Positions 7,350 through 16,545 are shown, numbered from the stretch's first letter. The stretch is 36,025 bases of DNA from DATKHF01 sp035510355 (GCA_035510355.1 DATKHF010000019.1:1-36025), one strand, 5' to 3'. The notes: generated from the letters alone by a model not told the origin. Numbers and translations: made by a program.

Positions 7350-9281
7350 CTAGTCTCCCTGAGTGCCGGTATCCCACAGGGGTACATTAACAGGGTTATA
7401 GAGTACTAGGTTACCGTCCTGTTGAGTGACTAAGCGCAAGTCACTGTTGCCACTGGTGCCGCTGTACCAGAGAGGGCTACCGTTGGTGCCGTAGAGCACT
7501 AAGTTGCCGTCACCTTGCATGGCTAGGAAAGCAGTAGAGTCACCGTTAGTACCCGATGCCCATAGCGGCTTACCGTTATTGTCATATAGCACCAAGTTAC
7601 CGTCGGATTGTAGTACTAGCTTATAGTGCCCATCAGCAGTGTTGATGCTCTGACCGGGGTATAATCTGCCGATGCCGAACGTAGTGTTTATATAGGAAAG
7701 ATGGTTGGGATTGCTAATGGTATATGTGGCCCATAGTGCAGCGTTACTAGTGCTGTAAACCACCATATTGCCATCCGTCTGAAGTACCAGATACGCTCCC
7801 GGATTACCACTAGTCTGCGAGTCCCAGAGTGCCGCGTTAGATTGGTTATATAGGACCAGGTTACCATCACTTTGCATAACTAGATGGTTCGTAGAACTTC
7901 CTGCAGACCCGCTGTTCCAACTCGCCCGGAGATTCGAATATAATACCAGGTTACCATCACTCTGTATGGTTAAGACTGATTGGGAGTCCGGTGATAACAA
8001 GTAGCTACCCTCACTAAGTGTTTGCCCGGAGCTTAATTTATAGTCGTTGCTATTGTTCGCAGCGGCTGCGTTGTTCACATTCACCGTCACATAAAAACCT
8101 AAATTGTTGAGCCAAGCGAGCCCTTCGGCCACCGGGTTGAAGTACTCATTATACGTACCAGTTGTACTCGGTGCTTGCATCTCGAATTCGAACATACCAT
8201 CCTGACCTGGTACGACTGAGCTCTCCAACAGCTGAGTTGGCCGGTTATCGCCACTGCCCAGCCAACTTGAGTCTGCAAAGGCGCTTGCTCTGTCCATTGG
8301 ATTCGAAGTCCCCAGGTGCATAGTAGATTGATTCCAAGTCTGGTAGCCTACATTCCGAGCTTCTAGGGTTATGTAGATTTTGCCACCTGGAGCAACCGTG
8401 GGGGTTGCAGTGAACTGCTGCGTTCGGGCGGAGTCCGAGTAGGCCCATTGGCCTTCGTAGGCCCACGCGTAAGGTGTTGATACCGTGGTCGCCCCAAACC
8501 ACAACTGGAAATAGTAGACAAAGTTATAGCTGCCGGAATAACCGGTGATGCTGTATGGCCCTACATAGGGTGTATAGCAATACAACGATGCCGTGGCGGC
8601 ATTGGCTAAAGTTTCTGTTTCCGCCGTGCCACCCGGATTGGCAAAAGTAACGGCGTTGCCAGGGTACAAGCCGGCGCTGTACAAGCTACTCGCATTACGG
8701 CAGGGGTAATTAGCACCCGGAGACCAACTAAGCCACGTAGCGGTTCTTAAGGCCCCTTGATAGTTATAGGCTAAGGCCCACGTGCCATTATCAACTTGCG
8801 TAAAGAAGCCAACATAATTACTACAAGAGTTATAGCCCATAGCACAGTTTATCTGAGAGGACGAAGGGGTAGGATCAGTTACAAGTGATTGCTCTTTCTC
8901 CAGAGTCGCTAGAATTGCTTCTGGGTTAATGCCATAAGCTTGTCCAGCATCGTAAATTGTTTGGGCTGCTGATATAGTTTGACCGCAATGCGTATAGTAA
9001 GGTGCTATCGTAGCGTCACAGGCCTCTACGTCAGAATAGCCTGCTAGTCCACTGCCTACATTTGATAAGAAGGCCTGAATTGCTCCGGCACTCATGCTGT
9101 TAGTATTAATTAAGGTAGGATTATCTATGAGGTTAGAGGCGTTGTAATTGGGCGTGAAGGCGTGGGCTTGTGCTGCTGGTAACAATGCACTGACCACTAC
9201 CACCAAACATAAGAATGGCACAACCGCGTATAGCAGCTTGTATTTTCTTGTCAGGTTTTTCTTAAGTATTGAAGCTAACAT
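7350..9281 (-). CDS. Secreted protein: lysozyme-like, Nbr1-FW-like and two bulb-lectin domains
   Basis: Exported 643-residue multidomain protein. Residues 1-41 are a signal peptide: basic KKNLTRKYK, hydrophobic core, likely cleavage after AQA or AHA. Residues ~45-265 resemble the lysozyme/transglycosylase-like domain of actinobacterial and patescibacterial secreted proteins, with MSAGAIQAFL, GINPEAILATLEKEQSLVT (conserved Glu130, candidate catalytic acid) and several cysteines. Residues ~277-402 match the Nbr1 FW-type beta-sandwich (GTSNPMDRASAF, SSWLGSGDNRP, APSTTGTYNEYF, VAEGLAWLNNLGFYV). Residues ~412-643 form two bulb-type (GNA-like) lectin domains carrying six QxDGNxVxY mannose-site motifs at 440, 470, 501, 558, 589 and 620. 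The start overlaps the upstream Gmad2-like gene by 20 bases. Likely role: binding mannose-rich glycans on itself or a host while remodelling peptidoglycan. Enzyme activity is unproven. Confidence 0.85.
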   Translation of the reverse strand: MLASILKKNLTRKYKLLYAVVPFLCLVVVVSALLPAAQAHAFTPNYNASNLIDNPTLINTNSMSAGAIQAFLSNVGSGLAGYSDVEACDATIAPYYTHCGQTISAAQTIYDAGQAYGINPEAILATLEKEQSLVTDPTPSSSQINCAMGYNSCSNYVGFFTQVDNGTWALAYNYQGALRTATWLSWSPGANYPCRNASSLYSAGLYPGNAVTFANPGGTAETETLANAATASLYCYTPYVGPYSITGYSGSYNFVYYFQLWFGATTVSTPYAWAYEGQWAYSDSARTQQFTATPTVAPGGKIYITLEARNVGYQTWNQSTMHLGTSNPMDRASAFADSSWLGSGDNRPTQLLESSVVPGQDGMFEFEMQAPSTTGTYNEYFNPVAEGLAWLNNLGFYVTVNVNNAAAANNSNDYKLSSGQTLSEGSYLLSPDSQSVLTIQSDGNLVLYSNLRASWNSGSAGSSTNHLVMQSDGNLVLYNQSNAALWDSQTSGNPGAYLVLQTDGNMVVYSTSNAALWATYTISNPNHLSYINTTFGIGRLYPGQSINTADGHYKLVLQSDGNLVLYDNNGKPLWASGTNGDSTAFLAMQGDGNLVLYGTNGSPLWYSGTSGNSDLRLVTQQDGNLVLYNPVNVPLWDTGTQGD

Positions 9282-9843
9282 CTATCTCTATTATATCCTC
9301 TTCCGCACCATTTGTGGGATTAGGGTAGTAAACTTCCAATTTTCCACCGTTGGAGTGAGGTGTGAACTGTAATATGCCGGAGAATTTACCATTTACGACC
9401 GTTAAGTTACCTTGTGCTATTAAGCCTACAGAATCGTCGCTAAGAATGAACTGCACATCATTAACCTTTGCTAAGCCGCTTAAAGTATCACCTGAGTTGA
9501 CCGTTGTATTAGGAGAAGGCTGTTGTAGGGTGATGATCCCCGAAGTCGAAGAGACCCATTGAGAAGATGGCGGTAAGCTACCGGTAGCTTGCCCATTTTG
9601 ATCGATAACCCCGCCCTTGTCGGTAGTAGTATTCGTTACGGTCGACTGTTTGGTGGGTTGTTGGGAGGCCTTTGAAGTTGCACCTTTGGGTGCAGTCTGG
9701 CTGCTCGTATTGGCTGCAAGATTTAAGTTTTTATTGTGATAATGCCAATATATGGCAACAGCGCCTATAACTAGGACAATAATCAGCAAGCCAAAAAGTA
9801 ACTTTTTCTTATTGGTACCGGAACGTTTGTGTCGTATGGGCAT
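9262..9843 (-). CDS. Membrane-anchored protein with Gmad2-like Ig domain
   Basis: 193 residues. A positively charged start (MPIRHKRSGTNKKK) precedes one transmembrane segment (about 14-31), then a low-complexity Thr/Ser/Gln/Lys linker (~36-85), then a beta-rich domain of about 90 residues starting ITLQQPSPNTTVNSGDTLSG and ending DIIEIDVSFN. That pattern (glycine turn after strand two, an internal VNGKFSGILQF, late YYPNPTNGAEED) is that of the Gmad2 Ig-like fold of spore-germination and other cell-surface proteins. N-in/C-out topology would place the Ig domain in the envelope. It is transcribed just ahead of, and overlaps, the lectin/muralytic gene, so the two probably act together. No enzymatic residues are apparent. 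Confidence 0.75.
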   Translation of the reverse strand: MPIRHKRSGTNKKKLLFGLLIIVLVIGAVAIYWHYHNKNLNLAANTSSQTAPKGATSKASQQPTKQSTVTNTTTDKGGVIDQNGQATGSLPPSSQWVSSTSGIITLQQPSPNTTVNSGDTLSGLAKVNDVQFILSDDSVGLIAQGNLTVVNGKFSGILQFTPHSNGGKLEVYYPNPTNGAEEDIIEIDVSFNT

Positions 9844-9956
9844 ATTTTTATTTTAAGATCATCCATGTAAATCATACCATAAATTTCTTACAGTTGATAG
9901 GGCAGGGCGATCACCTAAGCCTATTGTGACATTTCGCTTCCAGCAACAGGTCGGTA

Positions 9957-9962
9957 TAGAAT
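9957..9962 (+). promoter_or_regulatory. -10-like element of the GT-C gene
   Basis: TAGAAT (5 of 6 to consensus) in an AT-rich run ending 7 nt before the ATG at 9970. No ribosome-binding site lies between them. It fits the leaderless pattern seen elsewhere in the window, but no -35 is evident. Confidence 0.35.
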
Positions 9963-9969
9963 ATATATC

Positions 9970-12105
9970 ATGAGCAAACTCCAAAACTTGCCCTCTAACC
10001 TAAAGTTTTGGCTTTCCAAGAGCTGGGTGCAGTGGGCTTTGGCATTTGTACTCTTTTTCCTGATCGCTTGGCTATACATGGGCAATTCCATCACCACTTG
10101 TTCCAATAATACGGCAGCTTTAGAGAGTGACAGTACGGGAGGCTTTGCCTGGATACAATGGGCGGGTGGCAACGGACTGTCATGGGGACACACGAATGTA
10201 GCCAACTATCCACTTGGCGAAGCTCTTGGAACGCCACAGTACATAACCTCCACCGTCTTCATTGCTTTTTATAAAGTATTTTCAGCATTATCTACACCCA
10301 TTTGCGGGTTAAACTTAATGACCTTGCTGGGCTATATGTCGAGTGCATTGGTAATGTACGGATTAGTAAGGTGGCTATTAAAACGTAACGACATTGCACT
10401 TTTTGCGGGATATGCTGCAGGTTTTGTACCGTTCCATCAGCAGAATGCAACGAGCCACATTAATTATGTATTTAGTAGTCCCTTTATAGCTATAATCTGG
10501 GCTTACCTCTGGTTTATTTCCAAACCAACTCTTAAGAAAGCCCTTTTGTTGAGTGTGATTAGCTCAATAGGATTCTATTTTGATGGCTACTATGTCTTAA
10601 TAACGGCAGTCGTTGTCGGCGGCTTATTTTTATCTTCATTCGTTCTTGATTTTATTCGGGGACTCTTCGCCAAGGACAAGCGTCGAGACATTAAGCAGAA
10701 AGCTTTTCTCAGAGCAAAGTATCTCTTAGCCTCAGTGTTGCTCCTAGCCGTGCTGCTTGTACCGATACTCGTCACGTACGTAAAAAGTGGGAGCGAAATA
10801 GACCAGTCCCTAGCAACTGTGAGAAGTAGTATCAAGGGTGAGACAGAGACCTATGGACTAAGGCCTATTGAGTTCTTGTTACCAAGCAATAATAACGCAC
10901 TTCTATCAGGGACCAACTATGAAAAATGGAGAGCAACCAAGCTTCATAATTCTAATTTCTCAGAGTCCACGTTATATATAGGCTACACGGTTATCGTCTT
11001 AGCGATAGTGAGCATGTGCTATCTGTTTTATCGTAAGCACAGGCTTGTCAAGTTTAGGGGCATTGCCTACACCGACTTAATGTTTACCATAGCCTTTACT
11101 TTTCTGGCTTGTTTTGGGCTGTCGTTGCCAGCTGTAGTGACTATTTTTGGGCACAACGTTGATACGCCAGTAGATATACTGGTGAAAATGACTGGGGATT
11201 GGCGAGTTCTGTCTAGGTTTTTCTTGGCCATAGATCCTTTGGTGGTGATTTTGGCTAGCTTGGGCCTGTACATGATAACTAAGAGTAGGCCAAAGTATGT
11301 CCGCCTAGCCATCGTTGCTGTATGCGGCTTACTACTCTTTTTGGAGTATCTACCTTCGCCGCTGCACACTACGAGTAACTTGTACAAAAATGCGCCGCCT
11401 ATTTATAAGCAGCTGGCGAAGGATCCGAGTGTAAAGTTAGTAGCGGAATATCCTTTGGCAAGCTTTGTATACACGCCAGAGATATTTACTTTTCAACCGG
11501 TATATAACAAGCCTTTGCTGAACTCCAACAATGGCGATATCTCAGAAGGTCCATTTGATTCAAGCATTGCTGGTCTCGACGATGCCCAGACCTTGGGCGT
11601 ATTAAAAAGACTCAACGTTAGCGTCATAATAACTCACGGCTTCACTGCCAATAATCCGAACCTAACGACCTATTATGTCACTCAGCCTGTCCGCAGAGCA
11701 GACGGCAAAATTAATATTCCTGCATCCTTATATTCTTACAAGATAAGCAATGCCGTAACGCCACGAGATAGCGTACTAGTTATTAAAAACGGAGCTCAGT
11801 CTCTTTCGGTCGATGCAGGACAGATAAGCCATAGATACATTACCGGTGAGGCGACCATGGGTGTTGCGAGCGTAGATTTCAGTCGCCTTGCCCAAAAGTA
11901 TACTGTTGGCTTTGACCTCAATTCAGTCTGCCCAGTCAATGCACACGTTACAATCTCACAGTCAGGTCAAATTATTTGGTCGGGTTCCGTGAACACCGCA
12001 CCAAATCCCGTTGCGTTAACAGTCAGCAATAAGAGTTTCGACATCAAGACCATCGACTGTTCGATCGGTGTTACTAATATGAGCTCAGAGGCTATCGGTC
12101 CCTAG
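9970..12105 (+). CDS. Polytopic membrane protein, probable GT-C glycosyltransferase
   Basis: 711 residues. TM1 at ~20-38, then a large extracytoplasmic loop with Asp53 (ESDSTGGFAWIQW), further hydrophobic segments up to ~443-459, and a soluble C-terminal domain of about 250 residues. A conserved acidic residue in the first outer loop, many helices and an outer C-terminal domain are the GT-C plan, used by enzymes that take polyprenyl-phosphate sugars and act outside the membrane. The same plan, including a Q-x3-Y/N-K/x-P-like stretch in the tail, recurs in the product at 19025-20806. Its stop shares the CTAG at 12102-12105 with the convergent GT4 gene. The GT2 polyprenyl-P-sugar synthase at 13211-14158 is a plausible donor maker. 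An O-acetyl or lipid-transfer role is not excluded. Confidence 0.65.
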   Translation: MSKLQNLPSNLKFWLSKSWVQWALAFVLFFLIAWLYMGNSITTCSNNTAALESDSTGGFAWIQWAGGNGLSWGHTNVANYPLGEALGTPQYITSTVFIAFYKVFSALSTPICGLNLMTLLGYMSSALVMYGLVRWLLKRNDIALFAGYAAGFVPFHQQNATSHINYVFSSPFIAIIWAYLWFISKPTLKKALLLSVISSIGFYFDGYYVLITAVVVGGLFLSSFVLDFIRGLFAKDKRRDIKQKAFLRAKYLLASVLLLAVLLVPILVTYVKSGSEIDQSLATVRSSIKGETETYGLRPIEFLLPSNNNALLSGTNYEKWRATKLHNSNFSESTLYIGYTVIVLAIVSMCYLFYRKHRLVKFRGIAYTDLMFTIAFTFLACFGLSLPAVVTIFGHNVDTPVDILVKMTGDWRVLSRFFLAIDPLVVILASLGLYMITKSRPKYVRLAIVAVCGLLLFLEYLPSPLHTTSNLYKNAPPIYKQLAKDPSVKLVAEYPLASFVYTPEIFTFQPVYNKPLLNSNNGDISEGPFDSSIAGLDDAQTLGVLKRLNVSVIITHGFTANNPNLTTYYVTQPVRRADGKINIPASLYSYKISNAVTPRDSVLVIKNGAQSLSVDAGQISHRYITGEATMGVASVDFSRLAQKYTVGFDLNSVCPVNAHVTISQSGQIIWSGSVNTAPNPVALTVSNKSFDIKTIDCSIGVTNMSSEAIGP

Positions 12106-13214
12106 TGAGCGGTCTCAATGTCAACGGCTGCCAAGAAGTCTGTATAGGAATTATCGAAGGTGTATTGCTTACTGAGCTGCCAGGCGTTGTTTCGTAAGAC
12201 AGCGTAGGCTTTTTTGTCACTGAGCAATGCATTGATGCTACGGCTGAGGGCCTCTTCATCACCGGACGCAACGAGTATGCCAGTTTCCCTGTCTTTTATG
12301 CTGTCACGCAAACCGTCAATATTATAGGCAATTGCTGGTGTACCTTGGCTGTTGGCCTCCGTAACCGTCAAGCCCCAGCCTTCTTTAATAGAGGTGACTA
12401 AAATAACGCTGGCTTGGCGCATAACTTTAATTCTTTCATCGGCACTTACTCTACCCAAGACTTTAATTGAGCCGACATGTCTGGAATTATCTATGTATTT
12501 GAGAACTTTGCTAGCATAAGGATCAGTTATGTCGCCGGCTATTGTTAATGTTAAGTCAGGATTTTTATCACGGGCTAGTTCGTAACCCTTAACGGCACTC
12601 AGGGTTCTCTTCATCGGCCGCAGAGCACCTAAGATAAGAACGGTATCCAGGCTCTGTTTCTTATTCAGGGCTTGTAGGGGTTTTAGTCCGATGCCAACCC
12701 GAAACACGTGGATATTTTTTGCAGAAAATCCATACTTCGTAAGATCTTGGCGAGTGCTTTCGGATTCAGTGAGTATTGTTTTGTACCTTCTGGACAACGT
12801 GAACAAGTACAAGGGCTCAATCGCATAGCCAACAACGGACAATGGAAACTTGGCCTGAAAAAGCCACACTTTTCGTGCCAACTGATAAACGAGTAGTGCA
12901 CTCTTTTTACGTGTATAAAAAGCACAACCAAAGGGAAGGGTATTCATCTCGTCAATAACTATGTCCGACCATCCGGCGAGCTTTTTCCTGAAAAGAACAA
13001 AGGCTTTAGGGTAGACGCTTAACGTTCCACCATTACGATAAATCTCCACGCCATTCATGACCTCATGTGCAGTCGACCCGGCGTAACGGGCTGTGACTAA
13101 CTTCACGTTATGACCGTTTTCGGCCAGCCGTGACATTATTTCCCACGAAATTGCCTCGGCCCCGCCTGCGAGAGGATGGTTGATATCTTTCCAAGAAAAC
13201 CAGGTTATGTTCAT
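12102..13214 (-). CDS. GT4-family glycosyltransferase
   Basis: 370-residue GT-B glycosyltransferase. The N-terminus MNITWFSWKDINHPLAGGAE carries the GGAE loop characteristic of GT4. The donor half has LGALRPMKRTLSAVKGYELA near 200 and the E-x7-E motif KEGWGLTVTEANSQGTP near 280. Its start overlaps the end of the upstream GT2 gene by four bases (13211-13214), so both are read from one minus-strand transcript, and its stop overlaps the convergent GT-C gene. A Trp replaces Phe in the usual EGFG. Acceptor and donor are unknown. Confidence 0.85.
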   Translation of the reverse strand: MNITWFSWKDINHPLAGGAEAISWEIMSRLAENGHNVKLVTARYAGSTAHEVMNGVEIYRNGGTLSVYPKAFVLFRKKLAGWSDIVIDEMNTLPFGCAFYTRKKSALLVYQLARKVWLFQAKFPLSVVGYAIEPLYLFTLSRRYKTILTESESTRQDLTKYGFSAKNIHVFRVGIGLKPLQALNKKQSLDTVLILGALRPMKRTLSAVKGYELARDKNPDLTLTIAGDITDPYASKVLKYIDNSRHVGSIKVLGRVSADERIKVMRQASVILVTSIKEGWGLTVTEANSQGTPAIAYNIDGLRDSIKDRETGILVASGDEEALSRSINALLSDKKAYAVLRNNAWQLSKQYTFDNSYTDFLAAVDIETAH

Positions 13215-14158
13215 TTGGATTTTTGAGATACTATATAGAGCGGCCGATTCTGAGTCTCGTTATGAATACTTTCTACATAGAGGGCGAGGAGCCACTGACA
13301 AATTAATACAAGGCCAACCAAGAAGCTTATAAACAGGGCCAGGATAGCACTGCCCGTAACTGCTAAGTGAAGAGGGTCATGCAGTGCGTACCTCTCAATG
13401 ATCAAGAAAATTGCCAAGCAAGCTGAGACAACGGTTACGATGAAGCCTAAGAAGCCAGTGAACTGCAATGGCTTTGTCGATTGTGAGGTAAAAGAGTGAA
13501 GAGCCAGCACTACCAGCTTTTTAAAACTGTAAGCAGCCTTACCGCTATGTCGTGCCGGAGATCTAAACTCAACGTATGCCCTTTTGAAGCCAAGCCAATC
13601 TATCAATCCGCGCGTGATACGATTGTGTTCGGTGAGAGCGTTGAACTCATTAGCTACTTTACGGTCAATGAGTCGAAAATCGGTGGATCCACGGGGTGTG
13701 TTGCGGCCGTTCAAGGACCCGAGGATTATACTATACAGCCGAGACCCAAAGCGTTTAATGAGCCCCTCCTTTTTGTTGCGCTTACGCACGCCAACAACTA
13801 CGTCATATCCAGCGTACCATTCTGATAAAAAGTCATTAACAAGTTCTATAGGATGTTGGCCGTCGGCATCTATCATAACTACCACATCACCAGCACTTTG
13901 CTTAATACCCGCAGAAGTCGCTGCTTCTTTACCAAAGTTACGTGATAGGCTGATGTATTTTGCAGCCTTATATTTGGCCGAAAGTTTCTGGATGATAGCT
14001 AAAGAATTATCGGTACTGCCATCATCCACATAAATAAGCTCATAATTAATACTATGCTTGGTAAAAAACTCGATAATCTTAGAATTATGCCACTCTAAGT
14101 TACCAGATTCGTTATACGCAGGGATGACCAGACTAACTAATGGGTTTTTAGGACGCAT
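13211..14158 (-). CDS. GT2 polyprenyl-phosphate glycosyltransferase (GtrB/ArnC-like)
   Basis: Probable synthase of an undecaprenyl-phosphate sugar from a nucleotide sugar. The GT-A domain has VIPAYNESGN at 11-20, VDDGSTD at 44-50 and the metal-binding DAD at 97-99 followed by GQHP, then RGSTDFRLIDR. About residues 230-254 and 268-295 are two transmembrane helices near the C-terminus, as in GtrB. It has a good ribosome-binding site (AGAGG, 4 nt before the ATG) and a -10-like TATAGT (complement of 14182-14187). It is co-transcribed with the following GT4 gene by a four-base overlap. The product would feed a GT-C enzyme such as that at 9970-12105. Confident in family, not in sugar. Confidence 0.88.
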   Translation of the reverse strand: MRPKNPLVSLVIPAYNESGNLEWHNSKIIEFFTKHSINYELIYVDDGSTDNSLAIIQKLSAKYKAAKYISLSRNFGKEAATSAGIKQSAGDVVVMIDADGQHPIELVNDFLSEWYAGYDVVVGVRKRNKKEGLIKRFGSRLYSIILGSLNGRNTPRGSTDFRLIDRKVANEFNALTEHNRITRGLIDWLGFKRAYVEFRSPARHSGKAAYSFKKLVVLALHSFTSQSTKPLQFTGFLGFIVTVVSACLAIFLIIERYALHDPLHLAVTGSAILALFISFLVGLVLICQWLLALYVESIHNETQNRPLYIVSQKSK

Positions 14159-14224
14159 TATTCCTCTCTTCTTATCCCCATACTATACTGCAGAGCGGTA
14201 TTTAGTAAAACACTGTAACAACGC

Positions 14225-14230
14225 TATAAT
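14225..14230 (+). promoter_or_regulatory. -10 element, probable leaderless start
   Basis: Exact TATAAT, separated by 8 nt from the ATG at 14239, with no Shine-Dalgarno in between. Transcription would start at or one to two bases before the start codon. Confidence 0.5.
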
Positions 14231-14238
14231 ACCTCGAA

Positions 14239-15273
14239 ATGTCTTCTATCAAGCGTCCCATTAAACTATCTGTTGTTATTCCCGCCTATAATGCAGGACT
14301 ATGGCTGCCCCAATCGGTGCCCAAAGTTGCTCAAGCGATTAAGAATGCGCATATTAGTCAAGCTGAAATAATTGTTGTAGATGACGGCTCTTCGGACGAT
14401 ACTGTAGCAGTAGCCAGGACGCTGAAAGTCCCGTATCCCCTTCAAGTTGTCTCGCAGAAAAATAGCGGTCGTTTCCTCGCTCGTTGTAAAGGTGTGGAGG
14501 TCGCACACTACGACTACGTGCTTTTCATTGATACTAGAATTTTTATTGGTGAAAATGCGCTTCAATATATTACGGATCGTCTAGATGTTGAAGCGGATAC
14601 TTTAGTCTGGACAAGTCATGTAATGATTGAAAAGAAAGGTAATCCATACGCCAGATTCTGGGAAGCTATTACATTTATCTCTTGGAGAAAGTATTTTGCA
14701 AATCCGAGAGATTGCTCATATGGGATTAAGGATTTTGACTATTATCCTAAAGGCACCACTTGTTTTTTTGTCCCAAAGAAAATAATCCTTGAAGCCAATA
14801 ATTGGTTTAAGAAAAATACCAAAAACACCAAAGCTTCAAATGATGATACTTTACTTATCCGGCACATTGCCGAAGACCATTCTATTAATCTAAGCCCTCA
14901 CTTCTTTTGTACCTATCATGCGAGAACAGACCTCAGACAATACTCAAAACACGTCTATCACAGAGGAAAAGTCTTTGTGGACGGTTTTTTGAGGCGTGAC
15001 GGCAATAGGTTCTTCTGGCCATTAATTGGTTTCTTGGTCTTGTCGGTAGCCGTGCCTGTTTATTTAATAGTTTTCCCGCAATATATAGTCACGGCATTTG
15101 TACTACTGGCGATTGTCTGGGTGCTTGAGTTTTTCACTGCTCTGTTCTTGAAAGTACCAGCCAACGATGCTCTAAGTCTTTTTGGATTGAGCCCGTTATT
15201 TGCGCTATTGTACGGCTTTGGTATTTGGTCGGCAGTCTTTGATATCTATGTGCGCCGAAACCGTACAGCCTGA
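14239..15273 (+). CDS. GT2-family glycosyltransferase, membrane-attached
   Basis: 344 residues. GT-A nucleotide-binding start LSVVIPAYNAG (10-20) and VVDDGSSDDT (46-55). The metal-site triad reads DTR at 98-100 where DxD is usual, followed by ALQYI. The C-terminus has hydrophobic segments at about 263-283, 285-306 and 315-335, which would hold the enzyme at the membrane. A conserved-looking HARTDLRQYSKHVYHRGK near 227-244 is the likely catalytic/acceptor stretch. It is a single-gene unit, 7 bases from the convergent flippase gene. DxD variants exist in active GT2 enzymes, so activity is plausible but the altered residue is noteworthy. Confidence 0.8.
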   Translation: MSSIKRPIKLSVVIPAYNAGLWLPQSVPKVAQAIKNAHISQAEIIVVDDGSSDDTVAVARTLKVPYPLQVVSQKNSGRFLARCKGVEVAHYDYVLFIDTRIFIGENALQYITDRLDVEADTLVWTSHVMIEKKGNPYARFWEAITFISWRKYFANPRDCSYGIKDFDYYPKGTTCFFVPKKIILEANNWFKKNTKNTKASNDDTLLIRHIAEDHSINLSPHFFCTYHARTDLRQYSKHVYHRGKVFVDGFLRRDGNRFFWPLIGFLVLSVAVPVYLIVFPQYIVTAFVLLAIVWVLEFFTALFLKVPANDALSLFGLSPLFALLYGFGIWSAVFDIYVRRNRTA

Positions 15274-15279
15274 GTAAAC

Positions 15280-16530
15280 TTAGCGGGAATTAACTCGTCG
15301 AACCACCTTAAGGAGTGTCCAGTAGATACATAGACCAACTAGCAGAGACAGCCATAGCAAGCGAATCATAGCAAGTGGCGTGCTAATGAACAGTAACGGC
15401 AAGACGGCACAGCTGAGTGTCACAGCAATAGCTAGAAGGGCTACCTGGCGCCGACGGGTGACTAGTAAATAGTATGCGTAAAGCGTTAATGCCACTAGAG
15501 TGAGCTGGTAAAGAGTTGCGAAGATTAGTACCTCTCCTTGGCCGCCGAAACGGGACCCTAATAGTAAACGGGCAATAGAGTTCTTTAAAATTAGCTCCAC
15601 TACCAAGACGACGATGCCGAGCAGGCCTAATAACTTATAGGCGGTACGCAGGATCCTATGGTTAGTGACAGGGTCATTGATCTTAATTTCCGGCAGGATT
15701 ATCCATATCAACAGGAAGCACAGGTAGTAGAGGGCATTACTTAAGATACTAATACCACTGTAAATACCGGCAGCTTTAGGACTAAACAGAACTTTTGCCA
15801 GAGTAATGTCATAATTTTGCAAAAAACCGAGTACACCCACGACAACTAAACACTCTAAGAAGTATTTTTTTAAACTGAATAGGAACTGTCTCTCTTCAGG
15901 ATCGCTTTTGCTAAAAAGTGAACTTAATTTGGGAAGCTTAACTCCAGGAATGAACCACAAAAATATAAGTCCAATTACCGCTCCACCTAACATACCGAGT
16001 AACCCGCCAATTGTGCCAAGTTTTAGAGCCAGCAGAGTTGCTAAGATAAGCTTTCCAAGGGCAGCAACCAGGTTGAAACCACCAACTCGGACAAGTTCCT
16101 TATGTCCTTGTAAATAACCTGTCCAAATAACTCCCGGAACGGCTGCTAACAAGATCAATGCCAGCACAAGAAATGAGCTAACGTGCTGGACTTTCAATAG
16201 ATGGTTGAGGAAGTGAGAGGCTATTAAAATGAGAACAGTGGCAAGCAAGAACAACCAAATAAGAGTTTTTTGAATAATTTGAGCATGGCTTCTTGCCTTT
16301 TCTTCTGACTGGGTTTTAACCAAGTAAATCGAAATAATATTAAAGGCTAATAGAACACCTAATAATTGATTAGAAAGAGCAGCAATTACTGCAAAATCTC
16401 CAAAGTTTTGGGTATTCAGAATGTGTACCAGGACTGGATAGAGGCTGTAATTAAACAGAGCGCCTATAATCGACAGCACACCAAATAGTCCAGAGCGAAC
16501 ATAAAAATTAGATAGTCTTGAAGAGTTCAC
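15280..16530 (-). CDS. Wzx/MATE-like polysaccharide flippase
   Basis: Hydrophobic 416-residue protein with about 12 transmembrane segments spread along its whole length and short basic loops, matching the oligosaccharide flippase (MOP superfamily) profile. It would move a lipid-linked repeat unit to the outer leaflet. It starts with GTG at 16530; an upstream ATG is out of frame. A -10-like TATTAT lies 9 nt before the GTG and there is no ribosome-binding site, another candidate leaderless start. It is somewhat shorter than many Wzx proteins (~430-500). Its presence beside an ABC exporter implies a second export route. Confidence 0.8.
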   Translation of the reverse strand: MNSSRLSNFYVRSGLFGVLSIIGALFNYSLYPVLVHILNTQNFGDFAVIAALSNQLLGVLLAFNIISIYLVKTQSEEKARSHAQIIQKTLIWLFLLATVLILIASHFLNHLLKVQHVSSFLVLALILLAAVPGVIWTGYLQGHKELVRVGGFNLVAALGKLILATLLALKLGTIGGLLGMLGGAVIGLIFLWFIPGVKLPKLSSLFSKSDPEERQFLFSLKKYFLECLVVVGVLGFLQNYDITLAKVLFSPKAAGIYSGISILSNALYYLCFLLIWIILPEIKINDPVTNHRILRTAYKLLGLLGIVVLVVELILKNSIARLLLGSRFGGQGEVLIFATLYQLTLVALTLYAYYLLVTRRRQVALLAIAVTLSCAVLPLLFISTPLAMIRLLWLSLLVGLCIYWTLLKVVRRVNSR

Positions 16531-16539
16531 TAGCTATTC

Positions 16540-16545
16540 ATAATA
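16540..16545 (-). promoter_or_regulatory. -10 element of the flippase gene
   Basis: Minus-strand TATTAT (complement of 16540-16545), 9 nt from the GTG at 16530, with no Shine-Dalgarno. Confidence 0.35.

Noticed and set aside
7360..8050. Repeated DNA in the lectin gene as a possible CRISPR or tandem-repeat element
   Set aside because: The repeats are protein-level bulb-lectin motifs of unequal spacing inside a coding frame.
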